This document shows, in pieces, positions 34,785 to 43,708 of a stretch of DNA of 64,000 bases (position 1 is its first letter; each line of letters begins with the position of its first letter). The stretch comes from Planctomycetota bacterium. GTDB taxonomy: Bacteria; Planctomycetota; Phycisphaerae; Phycisphaerales; SM1A02. The DNA is taken from positions 62,001 to 126,000 of the forward strand of contig JAQBZO010000002.1 in the NCBI GenBank assembly GCA_027622195.1, given 5' to 3'. Made by a program: the position numbers and the translations under genes. The notes beneath the pieces are model-generated. The model was not told the origin of the DNA, searched no databases, and worked only from the letters and a program-made list of their open reading frames with translations.

Positions 34785-35786
34785 ATGACGTTGACATTTG
34801 CATCCACTGTCCACACGCTGAGCCCATTCGCGATTGAGTTTGGGGGAGGACTCGGCATTCGGTGGTACGGGCTCTCGTACATGTTGGGTTTTATCGCCGC
34901 ATGGATGTTGCTTCGGTGGATGGCGAAGACCAACCGAGTGCAGATGAGTGGGGCGCAAGCAGATGACTTCGTGACGTTGATGGTGGTTGGAGTGTTGGTC
35001 GGCGGTCGCGTTGGGCATGTTCTGCTCTATGACCAATCCCTCTTGTGGACGACCTCTTCCTCATTCCCTTTTTGGGGACTCCTCGCGATTCATCAGGGTG
35101 GCATGTCGAGCCACGGAGGGATGGCTGGGGTCTTGATCGCCGCAACGATCTTCGCCTCTCGCAACAAGATCAAAGCGCTTCATATGTTGGATTGCAGCGC
35201 ACTCATTTGTTGTCCAGGACTCATGTTCGGTCGACTTGCGAATTGGGTGAACGGCGAACTCATCGGATGTGCGCTTCCCGCCGCAGACCAAGTGAATCCA
35301 CCGTGGTGGAGTGTGAAGTATCCGAACGAAGTACTCGAAGGAACATTTGATGTGTCGAAAATCGATTTCCTTCGTCCTCTTGTTCCACCCAATCAACCAT
35401 GGCCCGATGCATTGGTGTGGAGCGCGTACGAGGGCAACGAGAAGGTGATTACAGCGATTGAACCACACCTCACCGCCTATTACCCGAGCAATTTCATTCA
35501 GGCATTCACTGATGGACCCATTCTCTTTGGCGTCCTTTGTGTGGTGTGGATGAAGCCAAGAAAACCAGGCGTCATCGCGGGATGGTTCTTGTTGGTGTAT
35601 GGATTGCTGCGCGAAATCACCGAGCAGTACAGAGCTCCTGATGTTGGCGTCACCATGATTGGATCAATGACACTTCCAATGTTTATCTCGATCGTGATGG
35701 TGGTCATCGGATCAGTGATGGTGGTGATCTGCGCGCGTCGAAAGGTCGATCCCATCGGTGGATTGTGCGCTCAAAACTCGCGTTAG
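34785..35786 (+). CDS. lgt: Prolipoprotein diacylglyceryl transferase Lgt
   Basis: Lgt moves diacylglycerol from phosphatidylglycerol to the lipobox Cys of prolipoproteins in the inner membrane. The 333-residue protein has seven likely membrane helices, an early signature IEFGGGLGIRWYGLSYMLGF, the GGxxSHGG element (HQGGMSSHGGMAG), and the Lgt signature FGRLANWVNGELIG. An insertion of about 60 residues (LEGTFDVSKIDFLRPLVPPN and following) lies between helices and is longer than in proteobacteria. ATG 34785 is preferred over GTG 34761. It serves the several lipoproteins in this window (1851, 46314). Confidence 0.95.
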   Translation: MTLTFASTVHTLSPFAIEFGGGLGIRWYGLSYMLGFIAAWMLLRWMAKTNRVQMSGAQADDFVTLMVVGVLVGGRVGHVLLYDQSLLWTTSSSFPFWGLLAIHQGGMSSHGGMAGVLIAATIFASRNKIKALHMLDCSALICCPGLMFGRLANWVNGELIGCALPAADQVNPPWWSVKYPNEVLEGTFDVSKIDFLRPLVPPNQPWPDALVWSAYEGNEKVITAIEPHLTAYYPSNFIQAFTDGPILFGVLCVVWMKPRKPGVIAGWFLLVYGLLREITEQYRAPDVGVTMIGSMTLPMFISIVMVVIGSVMVVICARRKVDPIGGLCAQNSR

Positions 35787-36478
35787 GGCATCAACACGCG
35801 CTCTTGAGAATCGAGCGCATTCACCCATGGTTCACGCCAGACACGAAATCCACCCTCGAAGGCGAGGATGTTTTGTCCTCGACGACAACCATCGGGCAGC
35901 GGATCAATCAACCGGACATTGCCCCCGCCGATGACCACCTCGTCGACTTGAATTGCGGCGCGAAACATCTCAATCATCTCGAAAACGCGCTTCGTCCACT
36001 TAACCTTGCCCTCACGCTCAAGAGCTAGGTTTCCAATCCGCTCCTCGAAAGTGTCACCCTTTCGAAATGGAAGATGCGCGAGTTCGCACGGGATGACCTT
36101 GTGATCTGCGACGATCGCTGATCCCAGTCCCGTACCAAGACCGAGAAAGAGCATCCGTCCACCAGCATCGTGTCCGACGGCTTGCATGGCTGCATCGTTG
36201 AGCAATCGAACGGGACGACGAAACGCTTTCGCCCATTGGCAATCCATCCAACCGCCACCGAGATTCACGGGTTCGTGTCGCGGCAAGCCAGCCTCAATGG
36301 GGGCAGGGAGGCCAATCGAGATGCGGTCATAATCCCAGCCCGTTGCAAGTTGAATCACATCATCGACCATGGCTTGTCCTGTGAGCGCCTTCCCAGAGGG
36401 ACACCGTCGGCGCTCTGGATTGCCCTCCACCATGATTTTGACATTGGTGCCGCCAACATCGATTGTGAGGACTGCCAT
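35783..36478 (-). CDS. ROK family kinase, polyphosphate-glucokinase-like
   Basis: A 231-residue sugar kinase with the ATP-binding start LTIDVGGTNVKI, the catalytic Asp region RLLNDAAMQAVGHDAGGRMLFLGLGTGLGSAI and the family-typical GLPAPIEAG...NLGGGW. It resembles the polyphosphate/ATP glucokinase group (PPGK) of the ROK family, so glucose phosphorylation with polyphosphate or ATP is likely, but the substrate is not proven. The zinc-binding motif of ROK repressors is absent, in line with an enzyme. It overlaps the convergent lgt gene by four bases at the stops (35783-35786). Confidence 0.83.
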   Translation of the reverse strand: MAVLTIDVGGTNVKIMVEGNPERRRCPSGKALTGQAMVDDVIQLATGWDYDRISIGLPAPIEAGLPRHEPVNLGGGWMDCQWAKAFRRPVRLLNDAAMQAVGHDAGGRMLFLGLGTGLGSAIVADHKVIPCELAHLPFRKGDTFEERIGNLALEREGKVKWTKRVFEMIEMFRAAIQVDEVVIGGGNVRLIDPLPDGCRRGQNILAFEGGFRVWREPWVNALDSQERVLMP

Positions 36479-36596
36479 GCAAGCAGCATAGACACGACAC
36501 CATCGACCGCGCACACCGAGGCTAGGATGCCAATCGTAGCCGTCTATGTGAGCGGCGTAATTTTTACGAAGTTCAGAACCTATCAAGGAGAATCAA

Positions 36597-37052
36597 ATGA
36601 GCGATTGCTGTAAAACCGAATCGTCCGACTGTTCAGGCAACAACTCGTCGCACGCGTGGATGGAGAGTCGAATTGGTCACCTCGAGCGAAAGAGTTCGCG
36701 CCTTTGCTGTTTGCTCACGACGGTCATCGTTGTGTTGCTGTGCGCATTCTTTTTCGCACTGGGAATGTGCGTCAGTCGTTGCTGCGCGACGAAGGGTGGC
36801 AATTGTGGTGCAGGCTTACCGAAGGGCGCTATCCTAGTGAACTGTGGTCCAGGCGGAATGAATGGTGGTCCGAGTGACTGCGGCATGGGCGGCGGACCCG
36901 GTGGACGCCTGATGGGTGGCGGTCCTGGGCAAGCGGCAATCATTGAAATCGAACTTGATGGTGCGATGGATCAAGAGGCGATGCGACGCATCCATGGCGA
37001 GGTGATGCGGCAGATGGGCGGCGGCGAAGGCGATGAGACTCCCGACACGTGA
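36597..37052 (+). CDS. Cys- and Gly-rich single-pass membrane protein
   Basis: A 151-residue protein with AAGGAG six bases before ATG 36597. The N-terminal part SDCCKTESSDCSGNN is Cys-rich, a helix follows (about 34-62, RLCCLLTTVIVVLLCAFFFALGM), then CVSRCCATKGGNC, a Gly-rich stretch (about 80-110, with GPGGMNGGPSDCGMGGGPGG) and a C-terminal helix QEAMRRIHGEVMRQMGGG. Twelve Cys suggest metal binding, disulfides or lipid attachment. No family recognised. It is coupled to the aldehyde dehydrogenase by a GTGA overlap, so it may serve the same pathway. Confidence 0.72.
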   Translation: MSDCCKTESSDCSGNNSSHAWMESRIGHLERKSSRLCCLLTTVIVVLLCAFFFALGMCVSRCCATKGGNCGAGLPKGAILVNCGPGGMNGGPSDCGMGGGPGGRLMGGGPGQAAIIEIELDGAMDQEAMRRIHGEVMRQMGGGEGDETPDT

Positions 37053-38524
37053 TCATTCCGCATTCGTCTACGACAGAAGATTGGGACTACGCCTCGGCCC
37101 CTGAGTCACTCAAGGTCTCAGTGGCCGAGGTGCACAAACTTTTCATTGGTGGAAAGTTCGTGAAGGCAGCGGATGGCGGCTCGTTCCCAACGGTGAACCC
37201 CGCGACCGAGGCACCACTCGCATCCATCGCGAATGCTGGCGAAAAAGATGTGGACCGAGCCGTTCGAGCGGCGCGGAAAGCTCTTCGTGGATGGCGGCGT
37301 ACGAAACCACTTGAGCGTGGGAAGTTGCTGTATCGCATTGCAAGGCGCATTCAGGAGAGGTCACGCGAACTCGCCGTGCTCGAGACGATGGATGGCGGAA
37401 AACCGATTCGTGAAAGTCGCGATGTTGATCTTCCACTGACAGCCGCGCATTTCTTTCATCATGCGGGATGGGCAGACAAGTTGTCGTATGTCGCGAGGCA
37501 AAGCACAGCGCCTGATGGAATCGGCGTCTGCGCGCAAGTGATTCCGTGGAACTTTCCACTCATGATGGCCGCGTGGAAAATCGCGCCGGCGCTCGCTTGT
37601 GGCAACACAGTCATTCTCAAACCAGCAGAGACGACATCACTCACCGCACTTCGTCTCGCTGAGATTCTGCAGGAGGTCGATTGTCCTCCTGGCGTGGTCA
37701 ACATCATCACAGGCGCTGGTGACACAGGAAGGCTTCTCGTCGAACACTCTGATGTTGACAAAGTCGCTTTTACAGGAAGCACATCGGTCGGGAAACAAAT
37801 CGCGCGTTCCTGCGCTGGCTCGAAGAAGAGACTCACCCTCGAGCTTGGCGGAAAAGGTCCGCACATCGTCTTCGCTGACGCTCCCATCGATCAAGCGATT
37901 GAAGGAGTCGTGCGCGGTATCTGGTTCAATCAAGGACATGTCTGCTGCGCGGGCAGTCGCCTCCTCGTTGAAGAGTCGATCGCGCAAGATTTCATTCGTC
38001 GCATTCGCGATCGAATGAAGATGATTCGAGTGGGAGATCCACTCGACAAGAACACTGATCTCGGCGCGATCAATAGTCTCGCTCAACTCAACACCATCAA
38101 GGGACTTGTCGAAACAGGCGTGCGTGAAGGCGCCGATCGGTTTGATGTGAAATGTGCCCTTCCAGAGCGTGGATTCTGGCACCTTCCCACTCTCTTTACA
38201 CGTGTGCAACCAAGTCACTCTATTGCGAGAGAAGAGATTTTTGGTCCTGTGTTGTCGGTGATGACATTCCGCACTCCAGGCGAAGCGATTGCGCGTGCGA
38301 ATGACACTCCCTATGGTCTTAGTGCGGGTGTGTGGACCAACAAGGCAAGCAAGGCCTACGAAATGGCGCAACAACTTCGCGCTGGAGTGGTCTGGCTCAA
38401 CTGCTTCAATGAGTTTGATCCTGCAAGTCCGTTTGGCGGAGTGCGCGAGAGCGGATTCGGTCGAGAGGGTGGAATGCAAGGACTCGCCGCGTACCTCAGA
38501 GAAGAGATCGGCGGTGTGAGATGA
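37049..38524 (+). CDS. NAD(P)-dependent aldehyde dehydrogenase
   Basis: A 491-residue aldehyde dehydrogenase with all catalytic elements: VIPWNFPLMMAAWK (cofactor), AFTGSTSVGKQIAR, general base Glu in LELGGKGPHIV, nucleophile Cys in NQGHVCCAGSR and EEIFGPVLSV. GTG 37049 overlaps the stop of the upstream gene (GTGA). The next gene is a shorter non-catalytic relative, and deoC lies within 7 kb; in other bacteria such pairs join deoxyribose or acetaldehyde catabolism. I infer an aldehyde from that pathway as a plausible substrate. Confidence 0.94.
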   Translation: MIIPHSSTTEDWDYASAPESLKVSVAEVHKLFIGGKFVKAADGGSFPTVNPATEAPLASIANAGEKDVDRAVRAARKALRGWRRTKPLERGKLLYRIARRIQERSRELAVLETMDGGKPIRESRDVDLPLTAAHFFHHAGWADKLSYVARQSTAPDGIGVCAQVIPWNFPLMMAAWKIAPALACGNTVILKPAETTSLTALRLAEILQEVDCPPGVVNIITGAGDTGRLLVEHSDVDKVAFTGSTSVGKQIARSCAGSKKRLTLELGGKGPHIVFADAPIDQAIEGVVRGIWFNQGHVCCAGSRLLVEESIAQDFIRRIRDRMKMIRVGDPLDKNTDLGAINSLAQLNTIKGLVETGVREGADRFDVKCALPERGFWHLPTLFTRVQPSHSIAREEIFGPVLSVMTFRTPGEAIARANDTPYGLSAGVWTNKASKAYEMAQQLRAGVVWLNCFNEFDPASPFGGVRESGFGREGGMQGLAAYLREEIGGVR

Positions 38525-39384
38525 AGAAGCGCGCTGAAACACTCAAGACCTGGAAACTCTTTATTGGTGGCGCATTCCCTCGATCCGAGAGTGGAAGAAC
38601 GGTCGAACTTCGATCCACCCAAGGGAAATTGATCGCGCACCTCTGCGATGCGAGTCGGAAGGATTTTCGAGAAGCAGTCGAATCGGCGCGTGTCGCGCAA
38701 GTGGGATGGAGCGCTGCTACTCCTTACCTGCGTGGACAGGTGCTCTATCGATTTGCCGAGATGATCGAGTCGCGTCGAATGGAGTTCGTCGACGCTCGCC
38801 AACTTCTCGGAACAAGTGCGCGTGTGGCGAAGCAAGATGTCGAGTGCGGCATCGACCGACTCATTTCGCTTGCGGGTTGGAGCGACAAGGCGGCGATGAT
38901 TCTCGGATCGCAAAACCCAGTGAGTGGTCCCTTCTATAACTTCAGCGCCGTTGAACCTGCGGGAGTGGTCGTTGCGATTCCATCCATCGATGCCCCCCTT
39001 TCGAGCACACTGTCTTTGATCGGCGGCGCTCTTGCCGTTGGAAACTCCATCATTCTTGTGGCCCACCCAGAGTGTGCTGTCCAACCACTCCTGCTGGCAG
39101 AGGTGTGCGCGTGCAGTGATATTCCTGCGGGCGTCGTCAATGTTCTGACAACAGATCCATCCTCCCTTGCCAAGACCGCAGCCGAGCACCGCGATGTGCG
39201 CGTGATTGCTGCATTTGCGAGTGGTAGGGTGCGGCACACTCTTCGCGCAGGAGCCGCAGAGAACCTCAAGCGAGTTTCTGTTTGGCCACCCCAGAGTGAT
39301 CTCTCGACTGATTATTGGGGATCCCCCACCTTCCTTGCATCCTTCACCGAACTCAAGACGGTGTGGATGCCTCGCTCCCTCTAA
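38521..39384 (+). CDS. Truncated aldehyde dehydrogenase-like protein without catalytic domain
   Basis: A 287-residue protein matching only the N-terminal cofactor half of aldehyde dehydrogenases: KLFIGGAFPRSESGRTVEL, LRGQVLYRFAEMIESRR, PAGVVVAIPSIDAPLSS, LAVGNSIILVAHP and DIPAGVVNVLT. The nucleophile Cys and the base Glu regions are missing; the chain ends VWPPQSDLSTDYWGS. It overlaps the active enzyme by four bases (ATGA). This resembles a split ALDH16-like arrangement, where a second, inactive domain pairs with the active one. A frameshifted or decayed gene is less likely because the end is clean and codon use looks ordinary. Confidence 0.85.
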   Translation: MKKRAETLKTWKLFIGGAFPRSESGRTVELRSTQGKLIAHLCDASRKDFREAVESARVAQVGWSAATPYLRGQVLYRFAEMIESRRMEFVDARQLLGTSARVAKQDVECGIDRLISLAGWSDKAAMILGSQNPVSGPFYNFSAVEPAGVVVAIPSIDAPLSSTLSLIGGALAVGNSIILVAHPECAVQPLLLAEVCACSDIPAGVVNVLTTDPSSLAKTAAEHRDVRVIAAFASGRVRHTLRAGAAENLKRVSVWPPQSDLSTDYWGSPTFLASFTELKTVWMPRSL

Positions 39385-39435
39385 ATTTATTGGCGCTTTC
39401 TCCATTTTTGTGGAGACTGAGCACGAGGTTCGGAC

Positions 39436-40011
39436 ATGAGCAACACGGTGAATGATGACTGCAAAGACCTTGCCAACCACATGGGCGGCGATCGCGATGC
39501 CTTCACGCGACTGTATGACCGACACGCCGCGGTCATCTTCGCACTCTGCCGACACAATGCGGCGAATGCGAGCGATGCCGACGACGCATGTCAAGAGACT
39601 TTCGTCCGCGCCTTTCAACGACTGCACTCGGTTGGGGACTGCACAGGATTTCGGTCGTGGCTCTATGCCATTGCCCGATTTGTGTGCAGTGAATCCAGAC
39701 GAGGCGCGGGACGGCGCACACGCCACGAGAAACATGCCATGAGCCACACCGCACTTCGCCTCACCACATCCGAATCGCCCGAATCAACGGTCGCGAGCCG
39801 TGAGTCGCAGGACATGATCGGCGCTGCACTCGACCTCTTGCCAGATGATCAGCGGCTCGCCATTCATTTGTATTACCTCGAATCAGATCCAGTCACCGCG
39901 GCGCGATTGTCCCTCGGACTCTCGCGCAGTGGCTTCTACAAGATGGTCAATCGCGCGCGAGCGACTCTCGCCGCGTCACTTCAATCGACGAATGAGGAGA
40001 TTCAGTCATGA
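39436..40011 (+). CDS. ECF RNA polymerase sigma factor
   Basis: A 191-residue sigma-70 family factor with region 2 (DRDAFTRLYDRHAAVIFALCRHNAANASDADDACQETFVRAFQRL...FRSWLYAIARFV) and a region 4 (ALDLLPDDQRLAIHLYYLESDPVTAARLSLGLSRSGFYKMVNRARATLA). The linker is Ser/Thr-rich. It overlaps the next gene, which begins with an N-terminal cytoplasmic segment and a membrane helix, by four bases (ATGA), the usual relation of sigma factors with their membrane regulators. It follows the truncated aldehyde dehydrogenase gene after 51 bases. Confidence 0.92.
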   Translation: MSNTVNDDCKDLANHMGGDRDAFTRLYDRHAAVIFALCRHNAANASDADDACQETFVRAFQRLHSVGDCTGFRSWLYAIARFVCSESRRGAGRRTRHEKHAMSHTALRLTTSESPESTVASRESQDMIGAALDLLPDDQRLAIHLYYLESDPVTAARLSLGLSRSGFYKMVNRARATLAASLQSTNEEIQS

Positions 40012-43000
40012 ACCACACCGCGCACCACAACGACGACTTCGACGGCTCAGACCACCAACCACCTCATGACGCACTCGATGCGAAGTTGCGAGCATGGCAC
40101 GAGACCAACCGCGCCGATGCGACTTCGAGTCGCACTCGGATTCTGACCGCATCGCGCAAGGCAAGAACCAACATTCGATCCTGGGTCTCGGTGGCAGCGC
40201 TCATCACGATGGCTGTGTTGATCGGCGTGTTCACCTCACCCACCGGAGATCGCAGCGCATTCGCCCAAGGGGGAATCGTGATGGTTCCAGAGGGAGGACG
40301 CCTCGACGCGTTTGACGGGAATGGCGAGCTCATCGGACCATGTCCACTCAGCCACACCGATGTGGTCGCTGATGTGAGCGGACCATTTTCGCGTGTCACC
40401 GTCGTGCAGACTTACACGAATCCCTATCCCAACAAAATTGAAGCGGTCTACACATTTCCGTTGAGCCATCGTGGCGCGGTGGACCGCATGACGATGAGAA
40501 TCAAGAGCGCCGACGGGGAGCGAGTCGTTCTCGGAGCGGTGAAAGAGCGGGGACAAGCTCGGCAGATGTACGAAAGCGCGCGTGACTCTGGATATGTCGC
40601 GAGCTTGCTCGAGCAAGAGCGTCCGAACATTTTCACGCAGAGCGTCGCCAACATTGAGGTGGGAGCGACCGTGATGATCGAGATCTCGTATGTTGAGACA
40701 CTTCAATCGAAGGATGGCATGTATTCATTCGATTTCCCAACGGTGGTGGGGCCGCGTTACATCCCAGGTGTGCCAACAGGCGCACAGATGGAACCTGGTC
40801 CGATGGGCACTCATACAAGGTGTGGCACCGTGCTTTTGGCTCCTGCGAGCGTTGAAATGGAAATCAGTGAAGGATCGATCACTGCTGCTGAACTCTTGAA
40901 ACAACTCGAGACGGCGGTCGCAACCACTGCTCCGAGCGACGAGTCGATCGAATCCATCGAAGAGCAAGATGATGGTGGCCAACAGTTCACGGTGACCTAC
41001 GCCAACCAATCGCAAGAAACAGGCATCATCATTCCATCGAAGGGTTGTGGTCAGATCGGATCTCGATGGTTCAAACTGCCGAAGGCGGGCGCCGCTTTTT
41101 CGTCTGGGACAGATCAAGTGCCCGATGCCAACCGCATTACGCCGATGCCTGTGCCTCCGACGACTCGCGCGGGGCACGACATTTCGATTCGCGTCAATGT
41201 CGATACGGGTGGTCCAGCGATTACAGGAATCTCGAGCTCGTTGCACCAGGTGGTCGAGGATCTCAACACTTCTCCTGGCGTGTTGACGAAGCGAAGTGTT
41301 TCTCTCGTTGGCGGAAGCACCATTCCCAATAGAGACTTCGTGCTCACCTGGCGCGTGGCAGATGACACCATCGTTGAAGGATTCTTCTCCAACGCCAACC
41401 CCATCGCATCCCCAACGAGTCAAGGAGACTCCGCGTCGCGGTCGAACACCGACGGATACTTCACCCTGGTGTTGTCACCTCCAGGACGCATCGAGTCCGC
41501 TCAAGTGCGCGCACGCGAATTGGTGTTTGTCCTTGATACATCCGGAAGCATGAGTGGATTTCCGATGGAGAAGAGCAAAGAGTTGATGACCAAAGCACTC
41601 GCGGCGATGCGACCACAAGACACATTCAACATCATCACCTTCGCAGGATCAACGCGAATCCTCTGGCCAACATGCAAGACAGGATCGCTGCAGAATGTTG
41701 AAGAAGCGATGCGATTCGTGTCAACGGTTGAGGGGCGCGGCGGGACAGAGATGATGACGGCGATCAACACTGCACTCGTCCAAACGGCAGGAGGTGGTTA
41801 CTTGAGTCCAACGCAACTCGCCGACCTTCCCGCGGATGGTCGATCGGTCGCGGTGGCCACTCCATTCGAATCGTTTGGACAAGATGGAAGTGGTGCGATG
41901 TTTCTTACAGTGCGTGATGGACTACGGATTCCAATCGTCACCGGGACATCAATGCCAACGGTGCTCAATCCTGTCGGCGTTGTATTGCATCTCGATGGAA
42001 CATGGAGCACCGTGTCTGGGCAGCGTGTGTTCCAAGTCTCGAAGGCTGCATTTGCAAACGACGCAGCGACACCACTGCGCGTTGTAGTCTTCTTGACCGA
42101 CGCGTATGTCGGCAACGACCAAGCCATCGTGCAATCCATTCGCGAGAACGCGAAGTCCACGCGCGTCTTTAGTCTTGGTATCGGCAATAGCGTCAACCGC
42201 TGGTTGATCGACGCGATGGCACAGGCAGGTCGAGGCGCGAGCGAAGTGGTGCTCCTGACTGACAACGCCGACGAAGCAGTGAGCCGATTGGTCAGGCGAA
42301 TCCAGACTCCGGTACTCACCAACATCACCGTTGAGTACGAAGGAATTGCAGTCTCGGAAGTCGCACCGGCCGGGAACGAGATTCCTGACCTCTTTGATGC
42401 ATCTCCACTCGTTCTCTCGGGTCGATTCAATCAAAGCGCGATCGGAGCAATTGTGGTGCGCGGGCAAACACCCGCTGGACCGTGGGAGCGTCGCATCAAT
42501 GTGACTCTTCCTGCGCACGAGGCGCGCAATGACTTCTGCAAGTCAATCTGGGCGCGCGCACGCGTCGATCAACTGGTCGCGCCGTATCTCGCAGAAGTAG
42601 AGCGACAATCAACACCTGCCGAGGTGTGGAAGCAGATCGTCTCGATTGGAGAGAAGTATTCGATCATGACTCCGTTCACCAGTTTCATTGCGATCGAGAG
42701 CGCCCGCGTCACCGTGGGAGGTAAGGCCATGCTCGTCGCTGTGCCGATCGAACTTCCACAGGGAACTCGATGGGAAGGATTCTTTGGATCCACTCGCGAC
42801 AGAGGTGAATTCGACGAGAGTGCTCAACTAGTCGCGCCTACGTCACCACCCATGACGGCTGCGCCGATGGTGAAGGGTGGTTTCTCCGTACTCCACTCCA
42901 AACACAAGATGCGCGGTGCGCAAGGGATGGAACCATCGAATGGTCGCGCGATGCCGAGACGCAGCGGCTTCGGTGGCACTGGAGGTGGCGGTTCGTCGGG

Positions 43001-43703
43001 AGGTGGGTCGGGTGGTGGGGTAATAGGGGAATTGCGGGACCCGTCCCGAACTCGATTCGCGGACGCTCTTGAGCAATCCGACAAGGAAGGTGATCTTCCG
43101 ACTCTTCCGAAGCCGATCCACAAGATTTACGACGTGCGAGACCTCGTCCACACGACCACTTCCACCTCAGAAGAGTCTGAAAAGGAATCAGTCGAGCTCA
43201 CGAAGTCACTTGAAGATTCTGTTGAGCCGACGATTTGGTCGGATCGAGGTGGAACAAGCGCAACATTACAGATGAAGCGTGGGCTCGTGCAAGTCCTTGC
43301 CGAAGCAACGGTGCACGATGAGATTGCTGCTTTCTTCGCGGCGAAGAGGACGGCGAATCGTTCGGAGGCAGAGGTGCTCTCTTCTGAATCACTCGACCAA
43401 CTCTGGACTCGACTGGATGAAGGACTCTTGTTCCTCGCACTCTATGGCGATCGTCCCGATCCAATCACCTGGACGGAATCAGATGGCGAGTTGTCCATCG
43501 CGATTCGTGCACAGGTGGTGGATGCACCGCTGCGCGCGCGACTCAAGGCAGCAGGAATGACCATTGATGCTGAGTCGATCGCATCTCGAACTCTTGTCGG
43601 ACATGCTCGTGCGAAGGATCTCACGCACATCGCGTTGACTGATGGAGTCGAGCGCGTGCAACCCATGCAAGCGTCACCCGATGTGATTGCGTCGAGAAAC
43701 TGA
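40008..43703 (+). CDS. Membrane-anchored VIT-vWA protein, probable sigma-factor regulator
   Basis: A 1231-residue protein: cytoplasmic part (1-56), a helix (about 57-78, IRSWVSVAALITMAVLIGVF), a VIT domain (about 85-225, VVADVSGPFSRVTVVQTYTNPYPNKIEAVYTFPL), a vWA domain (metal site DTSGSM at Asp510, GRGGTEMMTAI), an insert of about 95 residues (about 595-688, beginning GGGYLSPTQLADL) between vWA strands, then VVVFLTDAYVGND. The C-terminal third has a Gly-rich stretch and FTSFIAIESA, typical of VIT-vWA families. Coupling to the sigma gene suggests the N-terminus acts as an anti-sigma segment. It is the last gene of its operon and is convergent with deoC. Confidence 0.87.
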   Translation: MNHTAHHNDDFDGSDHQPPHDALDAKLRAWHETNRADATSSRTRILTASRKARTNIRSWVSVAALITMAVLIGVFTSPTGDRSAFAQGGIVMVPEGGRLDAFDGNGELIGPCPLSHTDVVADVSGPFSRVTVVQTYTNPYPNKIEAVYTFPLSHRGAVDRMTMRIKSADGERVVLGAVKERGQARQMYESARDSGYVASLLEQERPNIFTQSVANIEVGATVMIEISYVETLQSKDGMYSFDFPTVVGPRYIPGVPTGAQMEPGPMGTHTRCGTVLLAPASVEMEISEGSITAAELLKQLETAVATTAPSDESIESIEEQDDGGQQFTVTYANQSQETGIIIPSKGCGQIGSRWFKLPKAGAAFSSGTDQVPDANRITPMPVPPTTRAGHDISIRVNVDTGGPAITGISSSLHQVVEDLNTSPGVLTKRSVSLVGGSTIPNRDFVLTWRVADDTIVEGFFSNANPIASPTSQGDSASRSNTDGYFTLVLSPPGRIESAQVRARELVFVLDTSGSMSGFPMEKSKELMTKALAAMRPQDTFNIITFAGSTRILWPTCKTGSLQNVEEAMRFVSTVEGRGGTEMMTAINTALVQTAGGGYLSPTQLADLPADGRSVAVATPFESFGQDGSGAMFLTVRDGLRIPIVTGTSMPTVLNPVGVVLHLDGTWSTVSGQRVFQVSKAAFANDAATPLRVVVFLTDAYVGNDQAIVQSIRENAKSTRVFSLGIGNSVNRWLIDAMAQAGRGASEVVLLTDNADEAVSRLVRRIQTPVLTNITVEYEGIAVSEVAPAGNEIPDLFDASPLVLSGRFNQSAIGAIVVRGQTPAGPWERRINVTLPAHEARNDFCKSIWARARVDQLVAPYLAEVERQSTPAEVWKQIVSIGEKYSIMTPFTSFIAIESARVTVGGKAMLVAVPIELPQGTRWEGFFGSTRDRGEFDESAQLVAPTSPPMTAAPMVKGGFSVLHSKHKMRGAQGMEPSNGRAMPRRSGFGGTGGGGSSGGGSGGGVIGELRDPSRTRFADALEQSDKEGDLPTLPKPIHKIYDVRDLVHTTTSTSEESEKESVELTKSLEDSVEPTIWSDRGGTSATLQMKRGLVQVLAEATVHDEIAAFFAAKRTANRSEAEVLSSESLDQLWTRLDEGLLFLALYGDRPDPITWTESDGELSIAIRAQVVDAPLRARLKAAGMTIDAESIASRTLVGHARAKDLTHIALTDGVERVQPMQASPDVIASRN

Positions 43704-43708
43704 ACTGG

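Noticed and set aside
38521-39384. Truncated aldehyde dehydrogenase read as a pseudogene
   Set aside because: No internal stop or frameshift; coupled ATGA start and clean end suit a functional non-catalytic partner better.
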